Positions 27,792 through 36,486 of a stretch of DNA of 64,000 bases are shown here, in pieces. This stretch comes from Gemmatimonadota bacterium (GTDB lineage: Bacteria; Latescibacterota; UBA2968; GCA-2709665), in assembly GCA_028877215.1 (NCBI GenBank), contig JAPPFJ010000033.1, forward strand, positions 124,001-188,000. Direction: 5' to 3'. Each line of letters begins with the position of its first letter. Positions within the stretch are counted from its first letter, which is position 1. A program made the position numbers and the translations under genes. Below the pieces are notes generated by a model. The model searched no databases. It worked only from the letters and a program-made list of their open reading frames with translations, and was not told the DNA's origin.

Positions 27792-27879
27792 TTGCCAGGA
27801 TTGCGAAGAAGAGTACATTGCGCGGCGCCAGCGGGGACGCGGCGTAGATAGGGACAGCCGGAGGCGGAGACCTTGCGCA
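27792..27879. repeat. Direct repeat D, right copy (broken membrane-protein 3' end)
   Basis: This is a decayed copy of 26916-27005 with the same 'GCGGGGACGCGGCGTAG' block and stop codon, but with no gene body in front. It ends in 'CCTTGCGCA', which contains the TTG start codon of the following HAD gene. Confidence 0.85.
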
Positions 27880-28571
27880 TCTCAGCGATTTCATTTGATG
27901 GCGACATGACGCTGTGGGATTTTCACAAGGTCATGAGGCATTCGCTGAAACACGCATTGTTGGAATTGCGAAGGAAGGTGCCTACAGAACCTGCATCGCG
28001 CCTCACCGTAGACGAGATGATTGGCATTCGCGATCGGGTTGCCGACGAATTGAGGGGCAAGGTCTGGAATCTCTCGGAAATCAGACGAATTGCATTTGAG
28101 AGGACGCTCGAGCGTGTAGGCTGTCACGACAGAAGTCTGGCTCGTCATCTGAATCGGGTATATCGGAAGCACCGCTTTGAAGACATCGAGTTGTACCCGG
28201 ATGTGTTGCCGGCTCTGGACGTTCTATCGCCACATTTCAAGATCGGACTTCTGTCAAACGGGAACAGCTACCCCGATCGCTGCGGACTTGAAGGACGATT
28301 TGCCTTTGTTGTGTTTTCGCAGGACGTGCATATCGAGAAGCCCGATCGACGGATTTTTGAGATCACCGCGCGCAGGGCGGGCTGTCCGCTGGAGCAGCTT
28401 CTACACGTGGGGGATTCCCTTGAAAACGACGTTGCGGGAGCGCGTCATGCCGGAGCGCCTGCTGTATGGTTGAATCGTGAAGGCCGGAGAAACGAATCCG
28501 GGATACAGGCTGATTTCGAGATTACATCGTTGGCGGACCTGCCTCCATTGTTAGGGTTCGGTCACAATTGA
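27873..28571 (+). CDS. HAD superfamily hydrolase (subfamily IA)
   Basis: This 232-residue phosphatase-like protein has the four HAD motifs: 'FDGDMTLWD' with Asp9 and Asp11, 'LLSNGN' (motif II), 'EKPDRRIF' with the Lys of motif III, and 'VGDSLENDVAGA' (motif IV). A helical cap (about 16-105) is inserted after motif I. It would dephosphorylate a small metabolite through an Asp intermediate. The start is TTG at 27873, inside direct repeat D. An ATG at 27909, within motif I, would cut the catalytic Asp, so the TTG is needed. Motif I is 'DGD' rather than the more usual 'DLD'. Confidence 0.86.
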   Translation: MRISAISFDGDMTLWDFHKVMRHSLKHALLELRRKVPTEPASRLTVDEMIGIRDRVADELRGKVWNLSEIRRIAFERTLERVGCHDRSLARHLNRVYRKHRFEDIELYPDVLPALDVLSPHFKIGLLSNGNSYPDRCGLEGRFAFVVFSQDVHIEKPDRRIFEITARRAGCPLEQLLHVGDSLENDVAGARHAGAPAVWLNREGRRNESGIQADFEITSLADLPPLLGFGHN

Positions 28572-28660
28572 TCTCGCACCCTGTATGCGGATTCCTTGAC
28601 GTTTGGAATCCTGGTTCTTTCGAAGCGAAAACGGCAACAACAATCAGATGGAGGATCCGG

Positions 28661-29245
28661 ATGGCGGGTTGGACCGAATTCAGATTTCCGGTTGAAACTG
28701 GAAGGGAATCTCTGCTTGTTATCGATGACGAACGAGTCCGTTTGCTCGCTGACCCCCTTCGTCGGCGCATCCTGGAAACTCTCGGGAAAGGGAAAACCGT
28801 GGCGGAGATTTCGTCGACGTTGGGTGTGACTGATTCCCGCATCCTCCGCCACCTGAAGCGACTTGCGGAATCAGATATCGTACATCTTCAGCAAAACGTT
28901 GGCGACCCGCGGGCCTGGCGTTGTCTCCCGGCGGCAGACCGAATTCGATTTCCGGACCCACGTGATAATAATGCCGAAACCACCGAGGCGGTATCTTCAG
29001 AAGTGGCCTGCCAGTTCAACCAGGCGTTTCGGGAGAGTGCGGACGGTATTTTCGGTCCAGGCTTTCAAAGCTCCGTCAACCATAACCGCGCTCGACTCTC
29101 GGAACGGCAGGCTGCCGAGTTCAACCGTCGGCTCCTGGAACTGATAGAGGAGTACTTTCCACCCGGCAGGGGAGATCCTTCCGGAATCAAGTATGGCTTT
29201 TTCGGCGTGCTGACTCCAATTGATCTTCCACCTCTTGAGTCGTGA
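28661..29245 (+). CDS. ArsR-type winged-helix transcriptional regulator
   Basis: This 194-residue protein has a winged HTH at about 25-90: 'VRLLADPLRRRILETLGKGK', 'TVAEISSTLGVTDSRILRHL' and 'KRLAESDIVHLQQNVGDPR' with the wing. This is the ArsR/Marine-type repressor fold. The C-terminal half (90-194) is helical without cysteines arranged as a metal site, so an organic or protein ligand is more likely. An in-frame TTG exists at 28568, but ATG 28661 with GGAGGA 5 bases upstream is chosen. Targets are unknown, and the phosphatase genes on either side are candidates. Confidence 0.8.
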   Translation: MAGWTEFRFPVETGRESLLVIDDERVRLLADPLRRRILETLGKGKTVAEISSTLGVTDSRILRHLKRLAESDIVHLQQNVGDPRAWRCLPAADRIRFPDPRDNNAETTEAVSSEVACQFNQAFRESADGIFGPGFQSSVNHNRARLSERQAAEFNRRLLELIEEYFPPGRGDPSGIKYGFFGVLTPIDLPPLES

Positions 29246-29306
29246 CTTGGGAAATTCGGCGCGATCCCGGGTGTGGACAAGAAAAACCGGAAAACAGGTA
29301 CACTTG

Positions 29307-29900
29307 ATGCGCTGTCACTTTATTCGCCATGGTAAGAGAGAACGCTGGAACGGCGATCCGCCATTGACACCGGAAGGTCGGGAAGAGGCGGAACGGCTCG
29401 CCGGTAAGTTGGCAACACACGGCATCACAAGAATCTTCAGCAGTCCACTGGCACGTACAAGAGATACTGCGGGGATCATCGCCGCGGTCTTGAATCTCGA
29501 AGTTACCGAAGATTCACGGCTGCGGGAACGAGTGAATTGGGGAGACATTGAGGGCCAATCATTCGATGAATTTATGGCTCAGTGGAAGCATTGTTCCAGA
29601 GAACGGGACTACCAACCCGCTGTTGGTGATTCAAGCGTAGCGGCCGGGAGGCGCATAGAGGATTTCGTTTCCGATCGCTATCGTCAGTTATCCCGGGATA
29701 CTGTGATCGGGGTGACCCATGGCGGTGTCCTGGCAGACTTCCTTCTCAATGTCTTTTCGTCTGAAAAGCTGACTCGCGTCCGTCCAAATTTCTGCGATGA
29801 CCCATACGGTGCAGAAGTCTTACGAGAATGCTCGGTTACGACCATAGCATACGATGACAACCAATATCGACTCGACGCCGTTGGGGCCGTCCTGATCTGA
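29307..29900 (+). CDS. Histidine phosphatase family protein (phosphoglycerate mutase-like)
   Basis: This 197-residue branch-1 histidine phosphatase starts 'MRCHFIRHGKRERW', with the Arg7-His8-Gly motif. 'FSSPLARTRDTA' contributes Arg, 'RERVNWGDIEGQSFDEF' the Glu/Asp acid region, and 'GVTHGGVLADF' the second His. Members act on sugar phosphates, cobalamin intermediates or nucleotides. An upstream in-frame start exists, but the family N-terminus begins at ATG 29307. It shares its region with two HAD phosphatases, with no clear operon. Confidence 0.85.
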   Translation: MRCHFIRHGKRERWNGDPPLTPEGREEAERLAGKLATHGITRIFSSPLARTRDTAGIIAAVLNLEVTEDSRLRERVNWGDIEGQSFDEFMAQWKHCSRERDYQPAVGDSSVAAGRRIEDFVSDRYRQLSRDTVIGVTHGGVLADFLLNVFSSEKLTRVRPNFCDDPYGAEVLRECSVTTIAYDDNQYRLDAVGAVLI

Positions 29901-29976
29901 GGATTAAACCCGCGCATGACGCTGCATCCTGCGCCGACCATTGAATCCTCTGGACCTCCGACGGGCTAAAGGCAAG

Positions 29977-30030
29977 TGCTCAGGGGACGGCTCGGCTTCT
30001 GCGACTCCCCCTCAACGGGGAGTGATCGGT
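29977..30030. repeat. Dispersed repeat B, partial copy
   Basis: Roughly 54 bases match the 3' end of the repeat at 37270-37474 and 45645-45840. The shared core is 'GGCTCGGCTTCT' then 'GCGACTCCCCCTCAACGGGG' and 'AGTGAT'. The 5' two-thirds of the repeat is absent here. It lies in the gap before the sulfotransferase gene. Confidence 0.75.
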
Positions 30031-30180
30031 CCATCAAGAGTGCCCGCCCGTTCCCTGCCACCTATTTGGTTGCGGCTGGACATCACGAAGGCGCGCCAGG
30101 GTATTCATCGGGAATCAGCATTGGAATGTTCCGTATCCCAAGACAACACCGCTATCGATTCAGCCGCTCTCAAGAGCAAC

Positions 30181-30981
30181 ATGACCGTTAATCGCAATCC
30201 AGTTCGGGTCAAGGCCTTTTGTGTGGGACAGGCGAAGTCCGGTACGGCATCTCTTGTCGGGCTGCTTTCATCGAATTACCGGGCGGCACACGAGCCGGAG
30301 CGACCGGAGTTGCTCGACATGATTCTCCGCGAGTCCAAAGGTGAAGTCACCGCGGAGGAATTCCGAAAGTTTCTGCTCGAGCGGGATGCCCGGCTCAACC
30401 TGGAATACGATGTCTCGTGGGCGAACCAGTTCATCATCGGCCACTTGCTGGACGTCTTCCCTGCCGCGAAGTTCATCGTTCTCATCCGGGATTGTTATTC
30501 GTGGCTTCAATCGGCCGTCGGGCACCTCGTCAGCCGCGAGATGCCCCCCGAAATCCTGGACTTCCTTCCCTGGTGGACCAAACCGGAACGATATCCCCAC
30601 TCGGATCACGATCGCGCCCTTGCGGAGAAAGGGCTGGATTCGGTTGCGGCCTTCCTCCATACATGGAACGGGCACGTGGACAGGTGTCATTCAATCCCGC
30701 CGGACCGGCGGCTGGTGATCAGGACCCACGAACTGGCCCGTTCGCATCGGCGACTGGCAGACTTCCTGCGGATACCCGTGGACACGCTCGACGCGGGAAG
30801 CGGACATCAGAACCGCAGTACCTGGCACGAACGAATCGAGTCTCTCGTCGATCCGTCCTACATCGCCGACATGGTCCAATCAATCTGCGCTGACAACATG
30901 GCGCGGTATTTCCCTGAAGTCAGAAATGCTCAGGACGTGCCGGGGTTATGGAAAGCCGCGCCGCGTCTACCGGCGACCTGA
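30181..30981 (+). CDS. Sulfotransferase family protein
   Basis: This 266-residue protein has the PAPS-dependent sulfotransferase pattern: the N-terminal 'VKAFCVGQAKSGTASLVGLL', which matches the 5'-phosphosulfate loop (Lys in 'AKSGT'), and 'KFIVLIRDCYSWLQSAVGHL', the 3'-phosphate site with Arg and Ser. 'YDVSWANQFIIGHLL' carries the substrate-side residues. The C-terminal part is helical and ends near 'MARYFPEV'. The frame is open back to 29941, but that stretch overlaps repeat B, so ATG 30181 is preferred. The acceptor is unknown. It may decorate a surface glycan or lipid. Confidence 0.78.
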   Translation: MTVNRNPVRVKAFCVGQAKSGTASLVGLLSSNYRAAHEPERPELLDMILRESKGEVTAEEFRKFLLERDARLNLEYDVSWANQFIIGHLLDVFPAAKFIVLIRDCYSWLQSAVGHLVSREMPPEILDFLPWWTKPERYPHSDHDRALAEKGLDSVAAFLHTWNGHVDRCHSIPPDRRLVIRTHELARSHRRLADFLRIPVDTLDAGSGHQNRSTWHERIESLVDPSYIADMVQSICADNMARYFPEVRNAQDVPGLWKAAPRLPAT

Positions 30982-31039
30982 ATGAAATTCGCGAACGCCC
31001 GGGCGTTACTATTCAAGATAGCGGAAATCGAGTAAACGG

Positions 31040-31822
31040 ATGGTCCGTACTGCGGTTCAAGCGATTCTGTTCGATCTTGACGAAACCCTCATTCTTGAAA
31101 AACCGATTGCGCTCAGAGCGCTCGAGCAGACCGGACAACGCGCGAACGCCGTCGCCTGCGTCCATCCGCCTGAACTCCGGGACAGGGTCCTGGAGCGGGC
31201 CGGCGAACTCTGGCGCTCAACGCCGGCAATCGACTACTGCCGCCGGGTCGGGATCAGTTCCTGGGAGGGCCTGTGGGCCGTGTTCGCCGGGGAGGATGAG
31301 AATCTGGCCTGGCTGCGCGAATGGGCTCCGAGGTACAGATTCGAGAGCTGGTCACGGGCGCTGAAGGATCTGGGTGTCGACGACCAACGGCTGGCCAGGA
31401 TCCTTGCTGACGAATTCGTCGAGACCCGGACGGGACTCTTCGAGCACTTTCCGGGGACAACCGAGATTCTGGATGAACTCAAAGGCGCCGTTCGATTGGT
31501 ACTGGCCACGAACGGCGCGTCCGATCTGCAGAGACTGAAGCTCGAGACCAGCGGTCTGACGGGTTATTTTGACGACGTTCTCGTCTCGGCTGACATCGGA
31601 TTCGCCAAGCCCCATCCAATTTTCTATGAGAACGCGATTCGACTAGCTAATGCCGGACCGGAGCAGATACTGATGGTAGGAGACAATATCCGGAGAGACA
31701 TCGGCGGAGCCCAGGCGGCCGGAATTAGGGGAATCTGGGTGAATCGGAAAGACAAGGATCCCGGCGAGATCCAGCCATTCGCGGAGATCGAGAATCTATT
31801 TGAGCTGCGCAACTTCCTCTGA
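31040..31822 (+). CDS. HAD superfamily hydrolase (subfamily IA)
   Basis: This 260-residue HAD phosphatase has motif I 'ILFDLDETLIL' (Asp12, Asp14), a long helical cap (about 22-130), motif II 'LATNGAS', motif III 'FAKPHPIFYE' with Lys, and motif IV 'VGDNIRRDIGGA'. The length and cap fit N-acylneuraminate-9-phosphatase-like or pyrimidine nucleotidase-like members. It starts 58 bases after the sulfotransferase stop. It is only distantly similar to the HAD protein at 27873, so the two are not a recent duplication. Confidence 0.88.
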   Translation: MVRTAVQAILFDLDETLILEKPIALRALEQTGQRANAVACVHPPELRDRVLERAGELWRSTPAIDYCRRVGISSWEGLWAVFAGEDENLAWLREWAPRYRFESWSRALKDLGVDDQRLARILADEFVETRTGLFEHFPGTTEILDELKGAVRLVLATNGASDLQRLKLETSGLTGYFDDVLVSADIGFAKPHPIFYENAIRLANAGPEQILMVGDNIRRDIGGAQAAGIRGIWVNRKDKDPGEIQPFAEIENLFELRNFL

Positions 31823-31863
31823 GAGCGCCGGCAGCCTGGTAAACACGCAAAGGAGTATATGGC

Positions 31864-32037
31864 ATGAATGAGCACGAATTTGACCGACTCGCGGTCAGCG
31901 TCAAGCAGGCCGGAGAGATCAAGCGAGGAACGTTGAAACCAGGGCGCACGATGCAGGTGGATCCGGCAGATATCAGGTCGAACACCAAGGGACATGATAA
32001 GTCTCAACAGGAACCGTTTGGGGAAATTGAAACCTGA
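31864..32037 (+). CDS. 57-residue HigA/XRE-antitoxin-like N-terminal peptide, probably truncated
   Basis: ATG 31864 has an AAAGGAG site 8 bases upstream. The peptide reads 'MNEHEFDRLAVSVKQAGEIK' followed by 'RGTLKPGRTMQVDPADIRSN'. This is the leader of HigA-type antitoxins, which goes on into an XRE HTH ('...AIRERLGLSQ...'). Here the HTH is replaced by a short unrelated tail after 'ADIRSN', which fits a frameshift or deletion. The stop codon touches the ATG of the next gene directly. No toxin gene is next to it. Confidence 0.5.
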   Translation: MNEHEFDRLAVSVKQAGEIKRGTLKPGRTMQVDPADIRSNTKGHDKSQQEPFGEIET

Positions 32038-32847
32038 ATGAGCGAGTACGTCAGGAACTATTACGACGCGGAGCCTGAACGCGAGTGGGAACGGCTGGAT
32101 ACCGGGCTTTCGCGAGTCGAGTTCGCAGCCACCCTGCGCCTGATTGAGAAATACTTTCCCGAAAACGGGGACGTTTGCGACATCGGGTGCGGACCGGGCC
32201 GCTACGCCATCGAACTCGCCATACGCGGGTACCGGGTGACGCTGTTCGACCTTTCCTGCAAACTGCTGGAGAGAGCAAAACAAGCGTTTACATCGGAAGG
32301 AATCAGCGCAGAACGCTTTATTAGGGGTGATGCACGCGACCTTGAATGTTTTCGCGACGAATCGTTCGATGCCGTACTGCTTCTCGGTCCTCTGTACCAC
32401 CTGGTCAAGAGGGATGATCGATCACTTGCCTTGAGTGAGATGATTCGCATTCTGAAACCGGGCGGCAGGGCAATAATAGCCTTTCTCAATTCGTGGGGCC
32501 TGCTCAGAAGTGGCGTCGTCGACTTCCCCAAGCGTTTCCGCAATCCCGCTTTTCTGCGGAGCATGCTCGGCGAACAGGCATTTGAAGACCATGAACTCTC
32601 CGGATTCACCGAATGTCACTGGTCCAACCCTGAAGTTGCCAGCAAAGAACTCCTCGATGCAGGGCTGCGAATCATCAGTCGCGCGGGCGCTCAGGGATTC
32701 CTGGGAGGCATGGCGCCGCTGTTCGAGTCACTCAGGAAGGATGAACCGGAAGCATACGAAAACGTCCTGGAATTCGCCGCGGAAACGTCGGAATTGCCCC
32801 AGTTCAGAGATGCAACCGACCATGTACACTTTGTGGTTGAAAAATAG
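32038..32847 (+). CDS. SAM-dependent class I methyltransferase, copy 1
   Basis: This 269-residue methyltransferase has the SAM motif I 'VCDIGCGPGRYAIELA' (about 46-61), the acidic end of strand 2 'VTLFDLS', 'FDAVLLLGPLYHL' (motif IV region) and 'RILKPGGRAIIAFLN'. It resembles the UbiE/YcgJ small-molecule group. The C-terminal 100 residues ('ECHWSNPEVASKELL', 'GMAPLFESLR', 'HVHFVVEK') are shared with the paralogue at 33766, which has the same length and is alignable without gaps. The start directly follows the preceding stop. The substrate is unknown. Confidence 0.87.
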   Translation: MSEYVRNYYDAEPEREWERLDTGLSRVEFAATLRLIEKYFPENGDVCDIGCGPGRYAIELAIRGYRVTLFDLSCKLLERAKQAFTSEGISAERFIRGDARDLECFRDESFDAVLLLGPLYHLVKRDDRSLALSEMIRILKPGGRAIIAFLNSWGLLRSGVVDFPKRFRNPAFLRSMLGEQAFEDHELSGFTECHWSNPEVASKELLDAGLRIISRAGAQGFLGGMAPLFESLRKDEPEAYENVLEFAAETSELPQFRDATDHVHFVVEK

Positions 32848-32954
32848 CGCACGTCGATGATCTCAAGGCTTCGGCTCACGGATCGCGGCCTCAATGGCAA
32901 GATACGGTATTGAGAATTGCCAGTCACTTGAGAATAAACGGACCTGGACGGAAT

Positions 32955-33701
32955 ATGAAGATTGCTGTAATGACAGACGTACACGGCAATCTGCCTGCGC
33001 TTCAGGCTGCCCTGAGGACAATTCGGCAGGAAGGCGCCGATGCGGTTTATCATACGGGCGATGCCATAGGCATTGGACCATTCCCGGCAGAATGCCTCGA
33101 ACTGATGTTGAGCACGCCCGGCATGAAACTGATCCGCGGAAACCATGATTCCTGGTTTGCGAGCGGACTTCCGGAACCGACGCCGCCTTGGATGAGCGAC
33201 GGTGAGTTGGAACATCAGAATTGGGTACATTCCAGCATTGAACCTGCATTTCGCAATTCAATAAGACAATGGCCCTACCTGATTGAAGGCGTATTCGAAG
33301 GTGTTCGAATATCGTTCCTTCATTACGCACTCACAGCGTCTCGCGATGATTTCGCGTCCGTCGTCCGCGATCCACGTCCTGCCGACCTGGACAGACTCTT
33401 TACGGACATCGAATCCGATCTCGTATTCTATGGCCACGATCATTGGCCGTCTGACTTGATCGGGACGGCCCGATACGTGAATCCCGGTTCTCTGAGCTGC
33501 CATACCGAACCGATCGCCCGTTTCGTCATTCTGGAATGTGATTCCGGGAGTTACGAATTGAAAATGCGGCACGTTCCGTACGATGATCGCGCTCTGTTCG
33601 AGCAGTTTGAAAGGCGCAACGTTCCCCACCGGCATTTTATCTACAAGGCATTGTTCGGTGGAAGAAATGCGCCTGCCGAGACCGCGGAAAAATGCCTTTG
33701 A
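32955..33701 (+). CDS. Metallophosphoesterase, YfcE/MJ0936-like
   Basis: This 248-residue protein has compact calcineurin-like motifs: 'MTDVHGNLPAL' with Asp8 and His10, 'HTGDAIGIG' with Asp36, 'IRGNHDSW' with Asn63-His64, 'SFLHYAL' with His, and 'FYGHDHWP' plus 'VNPGSL' near the end. This is the short phosphodiesterase form that cleaves small phosphodiesters. An in-frame upstream start exists at 32910, but the family N-terminus begins at ATG 32955. It is sandwiched between two nearly identical methyltransferase genes, which may mean the three were duplicated or captured together. Confidence 0.88.
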   Translation: MKIAVMTDVHGNLPALQAALRTIRQEGADAVYHTGDAIGIGPFPAECLELMLSTPGMKLIRGNHDSWFASGLPEPTPPWMSDGELEHQNWVHSSIEPAFRNSIRQWPYLIEGVFEGVRISFLHYALTASRDDFASVVRDPRPADLDRLFTDIESDLVFYGHDHWPSDLIGTARYVNPGSLSCHTEPIARFVILECDSGSYELKMRHVPYDDRALFEQFERRNVPHRHFIYKALFGGRNAPAETAEKCL

Positions 33702-33765
33702 AGGCCCCTTCGGCAAATCGCGTTCTCGAATCGGAGTCAGTGAAGCCGTATTCTGAAATCATTGA

Positions 33766-34575
33766 ATGAGCAAGCACGTCAGAAACTTCTACGACTCTGT
33801 GCCCGACCGGGAGTGTGGACGATTGGACTCGGGGCTCCAGCGAATCGAATACACTTCTACCCTGCGCCTGATTGAGAAATACTTTCCCTCGAACGGCGCA
33901 ATATGCGACATTGGGTGCGGGCCGGGCCGCTACGCCATCGAACTCGCCAGACGTGGGTACTGGGTGACTCTGTTCGACCTCTCGGAGAAGTTGCTGGAGA
34001 GAGCAAAAAAGGCGATTGCGTCTGAAGGAGTCAGCGCGGAACGGTTCATTCGAGGAAATGCGCGAGATCTAGACGCGTTTGAGGATGAATCTTTCGATGC
34101 CGCCCTGCTTCTCGGTCCTATGTACCACCTGATCGGGAGGGACGATCGATCACTTGCCTTGAGTGAGTTGGTCCGCATACTGAAGCCGGGAGGCAGGGCG
34201 ATTGTCGCCTATCTCAACTCGTGGGGTATGCTCCGAAGCGGTCTAGCCGGGTTCCCGAAGCGCTTCATCGATCCCGCCTTTCTTCGGAGCTTGCTCGGTG
34301 AAAGGACATTTGAAGACCATGAACGGCCTAATTTTACTGAATGTCACTGGTCCAACCCCAAGATTGCCGGCGAAGAACTCCTGGATGCGGGACTGCGAAT
34401 TGTGAGCTATGCCGGCGCAGAGGCCTTTTTGGAAGGCATGGCGCCGCTTTTCGAGTCGCTGAGGACCAACGAACCGGAGGCATATGAAAACGTCCTGGAA
34501 TTCGCGGCAGAAAAGTCGGAATTGCCTCAGTTCAGAGATGCGACGAACCACGTTCACTTCGTCGTGGAAAAGTAG
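33766..34575 (+). CDS. SAM-dependent class I methyltransferase, copy 2
   Basis: This 269-residue protein is a paralogue of the one at 32038: same length, same motifs ('ICDIGCGPGRYAIELA', 'RILKPGGRAIVAYLN', 'HVHFVVEK') and by eye roughly three-quarters identical along the whole length. Differences cluster in the first 35 residues and around 185-200, where the acceptor might be recognised. DNA identity is lower than expected for a very recent copy, so the duplication has had time to diverge while both frames stayed intact, suggesting both are used. Confidence 0.87.
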   Translation: MSKHVRNFYDSVPDRECGRLDSGLQRIEYTSTLRLIEKYFPSNGAICDIGCGPGRYAIELARRGYWVTLFDLSEKLLERAKKAIASEGVSAERFIRGNARDLDAFEDESFDAALLLGPMYHLIGRDDRSLALSELVRILKPGGRAIVAYLNSWGMLRSGLAGFPKRFIDPAFLRSLLGERTFEDHERPNFTECHWSNPKIAGEELLDAGLRIVSYAGAEAFLEGMAPLFESLRTNEPEAYENVLEFAAEKSELPQFRDATNHVHFVVEK

Positions 34576-34611
34576 CGCACGCAGCAGGCTGAAGACGTTA
34601 CGGGAGGCGAA

Positions 34612-34890
34612 ATGAGTACACATGTCGGTAGCAACTTTGACAATTTCCTCGCCGAAGAGGGCCTTCTCGGTGAAGCGGAGGCTACGGCAACGAAACGGGT
34701 CATTGCGTATCAGTTGAGTCAGTTCATGGAGGAAAACAAACTGTCCAAGTCTGCGATGGCGCGGCGCATGCAAACCAGTCGTTCGGCGCTGGACCGGTTG
34801 CTCGACTCCTCCAATTCCTCCGTAACGTTTCGTACCATGGACCGCGCTGCGCGGGCCCTGGGCAAGCAACTCCGCATCGTCCTCACCTGA
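34612..34890 (+). CDS. XRE-family HTH antitoxin-like regulator
   Basis: This 92-residue protein has an HTH at about 40-85: 'YQLSQFMEENKLSKSAMARR', 'MQTSRSALDRLLDSSNSSVT' and 'FRTMDRAARALGKQLRIVL'. It is the HigA-2/Fis-like antitoxin form that usually follows a RelE/HigB-type toxin gene. Here the gene upstream is the methyltransferase, so the antitoxin is an orphan. A GGGAGG site lies just before the ATG. It may regulate itself or be a leftover antidote to a lost toxin. Confidence 0.78.
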   Translation: MSTHVGSNFDNFLAEEGLLGEAEATATKRVIAYQLSQFMEENKLSKSAMARRMQTSRSALDRLLDSSNSSVTFRTMDRAARALGKQLRIVLT

Positions 34891-35173
34891 TTTCCGGGCG
34901 CAGGATAGCAGCAATTGATAGAACGCCCGCGAGACCTGGATTTTCCCGAAGCCGCCGGAAAAGCGTACATTCAGACTCCCTGATGGAGACACTCAGAGAG
35001 TCGGCTTGCCATGGCGCCCGGTAATGGTTATTATAACTGGCGTGCTCGACAGGGAGCCTCCGGTCCGCGGAAAGGGCTAAGCCCACCCACCTCGCCAGAT
35101 CCTGAAATTCCGATAGCACCTTCTTTCTGCCCGAAGATGCGGACGCCGGGCGACTCTGCGAGAGGAGGCTGCT

Positions 35174-36403
35174 ATGCCCCGCCGTCGAAGTCTTCCCGTC
35201 AGACCCAACATCGAGAACCTCAGGAAGCAGGCTAAATCGCTTCTGGACGCCTTTCGGACGGGCGATCCTGAGGCGATTTCCGCATTTGAGGGTCTGCATC
35301 CACGAGACGTTTCCCCCGAAAGCGCCAGGCTGGCCGACGCGCAACTCGTACTCGCGCGATCGTATCGATACCCAAGCTGGCCCAGAATGCAGATTGCGGC
35401 CAGACTGTGCGCAGCTGTGTCTCGCGACGACCTGGAAACCGTACGTGATCTGGTCGTGAAGCACCCCGAACTCCTGACAGAAGGGGCTCGGGGGCGGGGT
35501 TCACACTGGGGCGCTGCCATGGGCTTTGCTGCTGAATTAGGCAAGACCGAGATTGTGGAGATGCTGGCCGACCTGGGTAGTCCGGAGATCCAACACGCCT
35601 TCGGGCGAGCCATCCTTCAGGGAAATGCCGATACGGTTCGCGCGCTGGTAAGGAAAGGCGCAAAGGTAGAGCGCGGAGTCGCGATGGGCGCCTGTGAAAC
35701 CCTGAATAGCAGGGGACTGCAGATGGTTCTGGATTTCGGCGGCGAACTTTGCGACGCAGATGGGGACTTTTCCGCGCCGGCTGCGATGGTTCTTGAGACC
35801 TACAGCCGCAGCCCGGCCGAAAAACATGAGTGTCTGAGAATTCTGGCCGAAAGTGGCGTGGAATTTCCGGACACCCCCGCTATGGCCTTCCATTTTGGGC
35901 GGGTCGATTTGCTGGAGCGTCATCTGAACAGGGATCCCGAACTCCTTTCCCGCAGATTTCGGTATGACGATATCTATCCCTCCGGCTTCCGCGTGGGCGA
36001 CGACACCGGTCTCCACGGTACACCGCTGGATGGGACAACGCTCCTGCACATGGCTATCGAATTCGACGAGGATGAGATTTTCGATTGGGTTATCGATAAC
36101 GGCGCGGACACGAACGCCGTCGCCGACGTTGACATCGACGGCTTTGGAGGGCACACGCCGCTGTTCAATTGTGTCGTCAAGAAAGGCCGGAAGGAGGACA
36201 GAATGGCTGTCGTACTCCTCGAGAGGGGAGCGGACCCGACCCACCGAGCGTCCCTTCGAAAGGGCCTCAAGTCAACCCCCGATGAAGCTGTTCGTGAGTT
36301 CAGAGATGTGACACCGATTGAATACGCCGTTCAATTTCACGATCAGAGCTATGTAAATCGTGCAGCGGTAGAGGCGATTGAAGCCCGGATATCCACAGGC
36401 TGA
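35174..36403 (+). CDS. Ankyrin-repeat-like protein
   Basis: This 409-residue protein has an N-terminal helical region ('NLRKQAKSLLDAFRTGDPEA') and helix-turn-helix repeats with ankyrin features such as 'DDLETVRDLVVKHPELL', 'FAAELGKTEIVEMLADLG', 'NADTVRALVRKGAKVERG', 'TTLLHMAIEFDEDEIFDWVI' and 'GHTPLFNCVVKKGR' with 'VVLLERGADPTHR'. The opening matches a family of bacterial ankyrin proteins that start with a DUF4-like helical leader. A GAGAGGAGG-type site precedes the ATG. No signal peptide is seen. It is a protein-binding scaffold, partner unknown. Confidence 0.8.
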   Translation: MPRRRSLPVRPNIENLRKQAKSLLDAFRTGDPEAISAFEGLHPRDVSPESARLADAQLVLARSYRYPSWPRMQIAARLCAAVSRDDLETVRDLVVKHPELLTEGARGRGSHWGAAMGFAAELGKTEIVEMLADLGSPEIQHAFGRAILQGNADTVRALVRKGAKVERGVAMGACETLNSRGLQMVLDFGGELCDADGDFSAPAAMVLETYSRSPAEKHECLRILAESGVEFPDTPAMAFHFGRVDLLERHLNRDPELLSRRFRYDDIYPSGFRVGDDTGLHGTPLDGTTLLHMAIEFDEDEIFDWVIDNGADTNAVADVDIDGFGGHTPLFNCVVKKGRKEDRMAVVLLERGADPTHRASLRKGLKSTPDEAVREFRDVTPIEYAVQFHDQSYVNRAAVEAIEARISTG

Positions 36404-36486
36404 TCGAGAGAGGGGTGTGTGCCTGACCCTGGCAGAGCATTGGTGGGAAAGCGAGGACAGTTGAACTTTCCGATTCGGAACCTTGA

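Noticed and set aside
29941..30180. 80-residue N-terminal extension of the sulfotransferase
   Set aside because: The extension runs through repeat B and looks random, while the family sequence begins right after ATG 30181.
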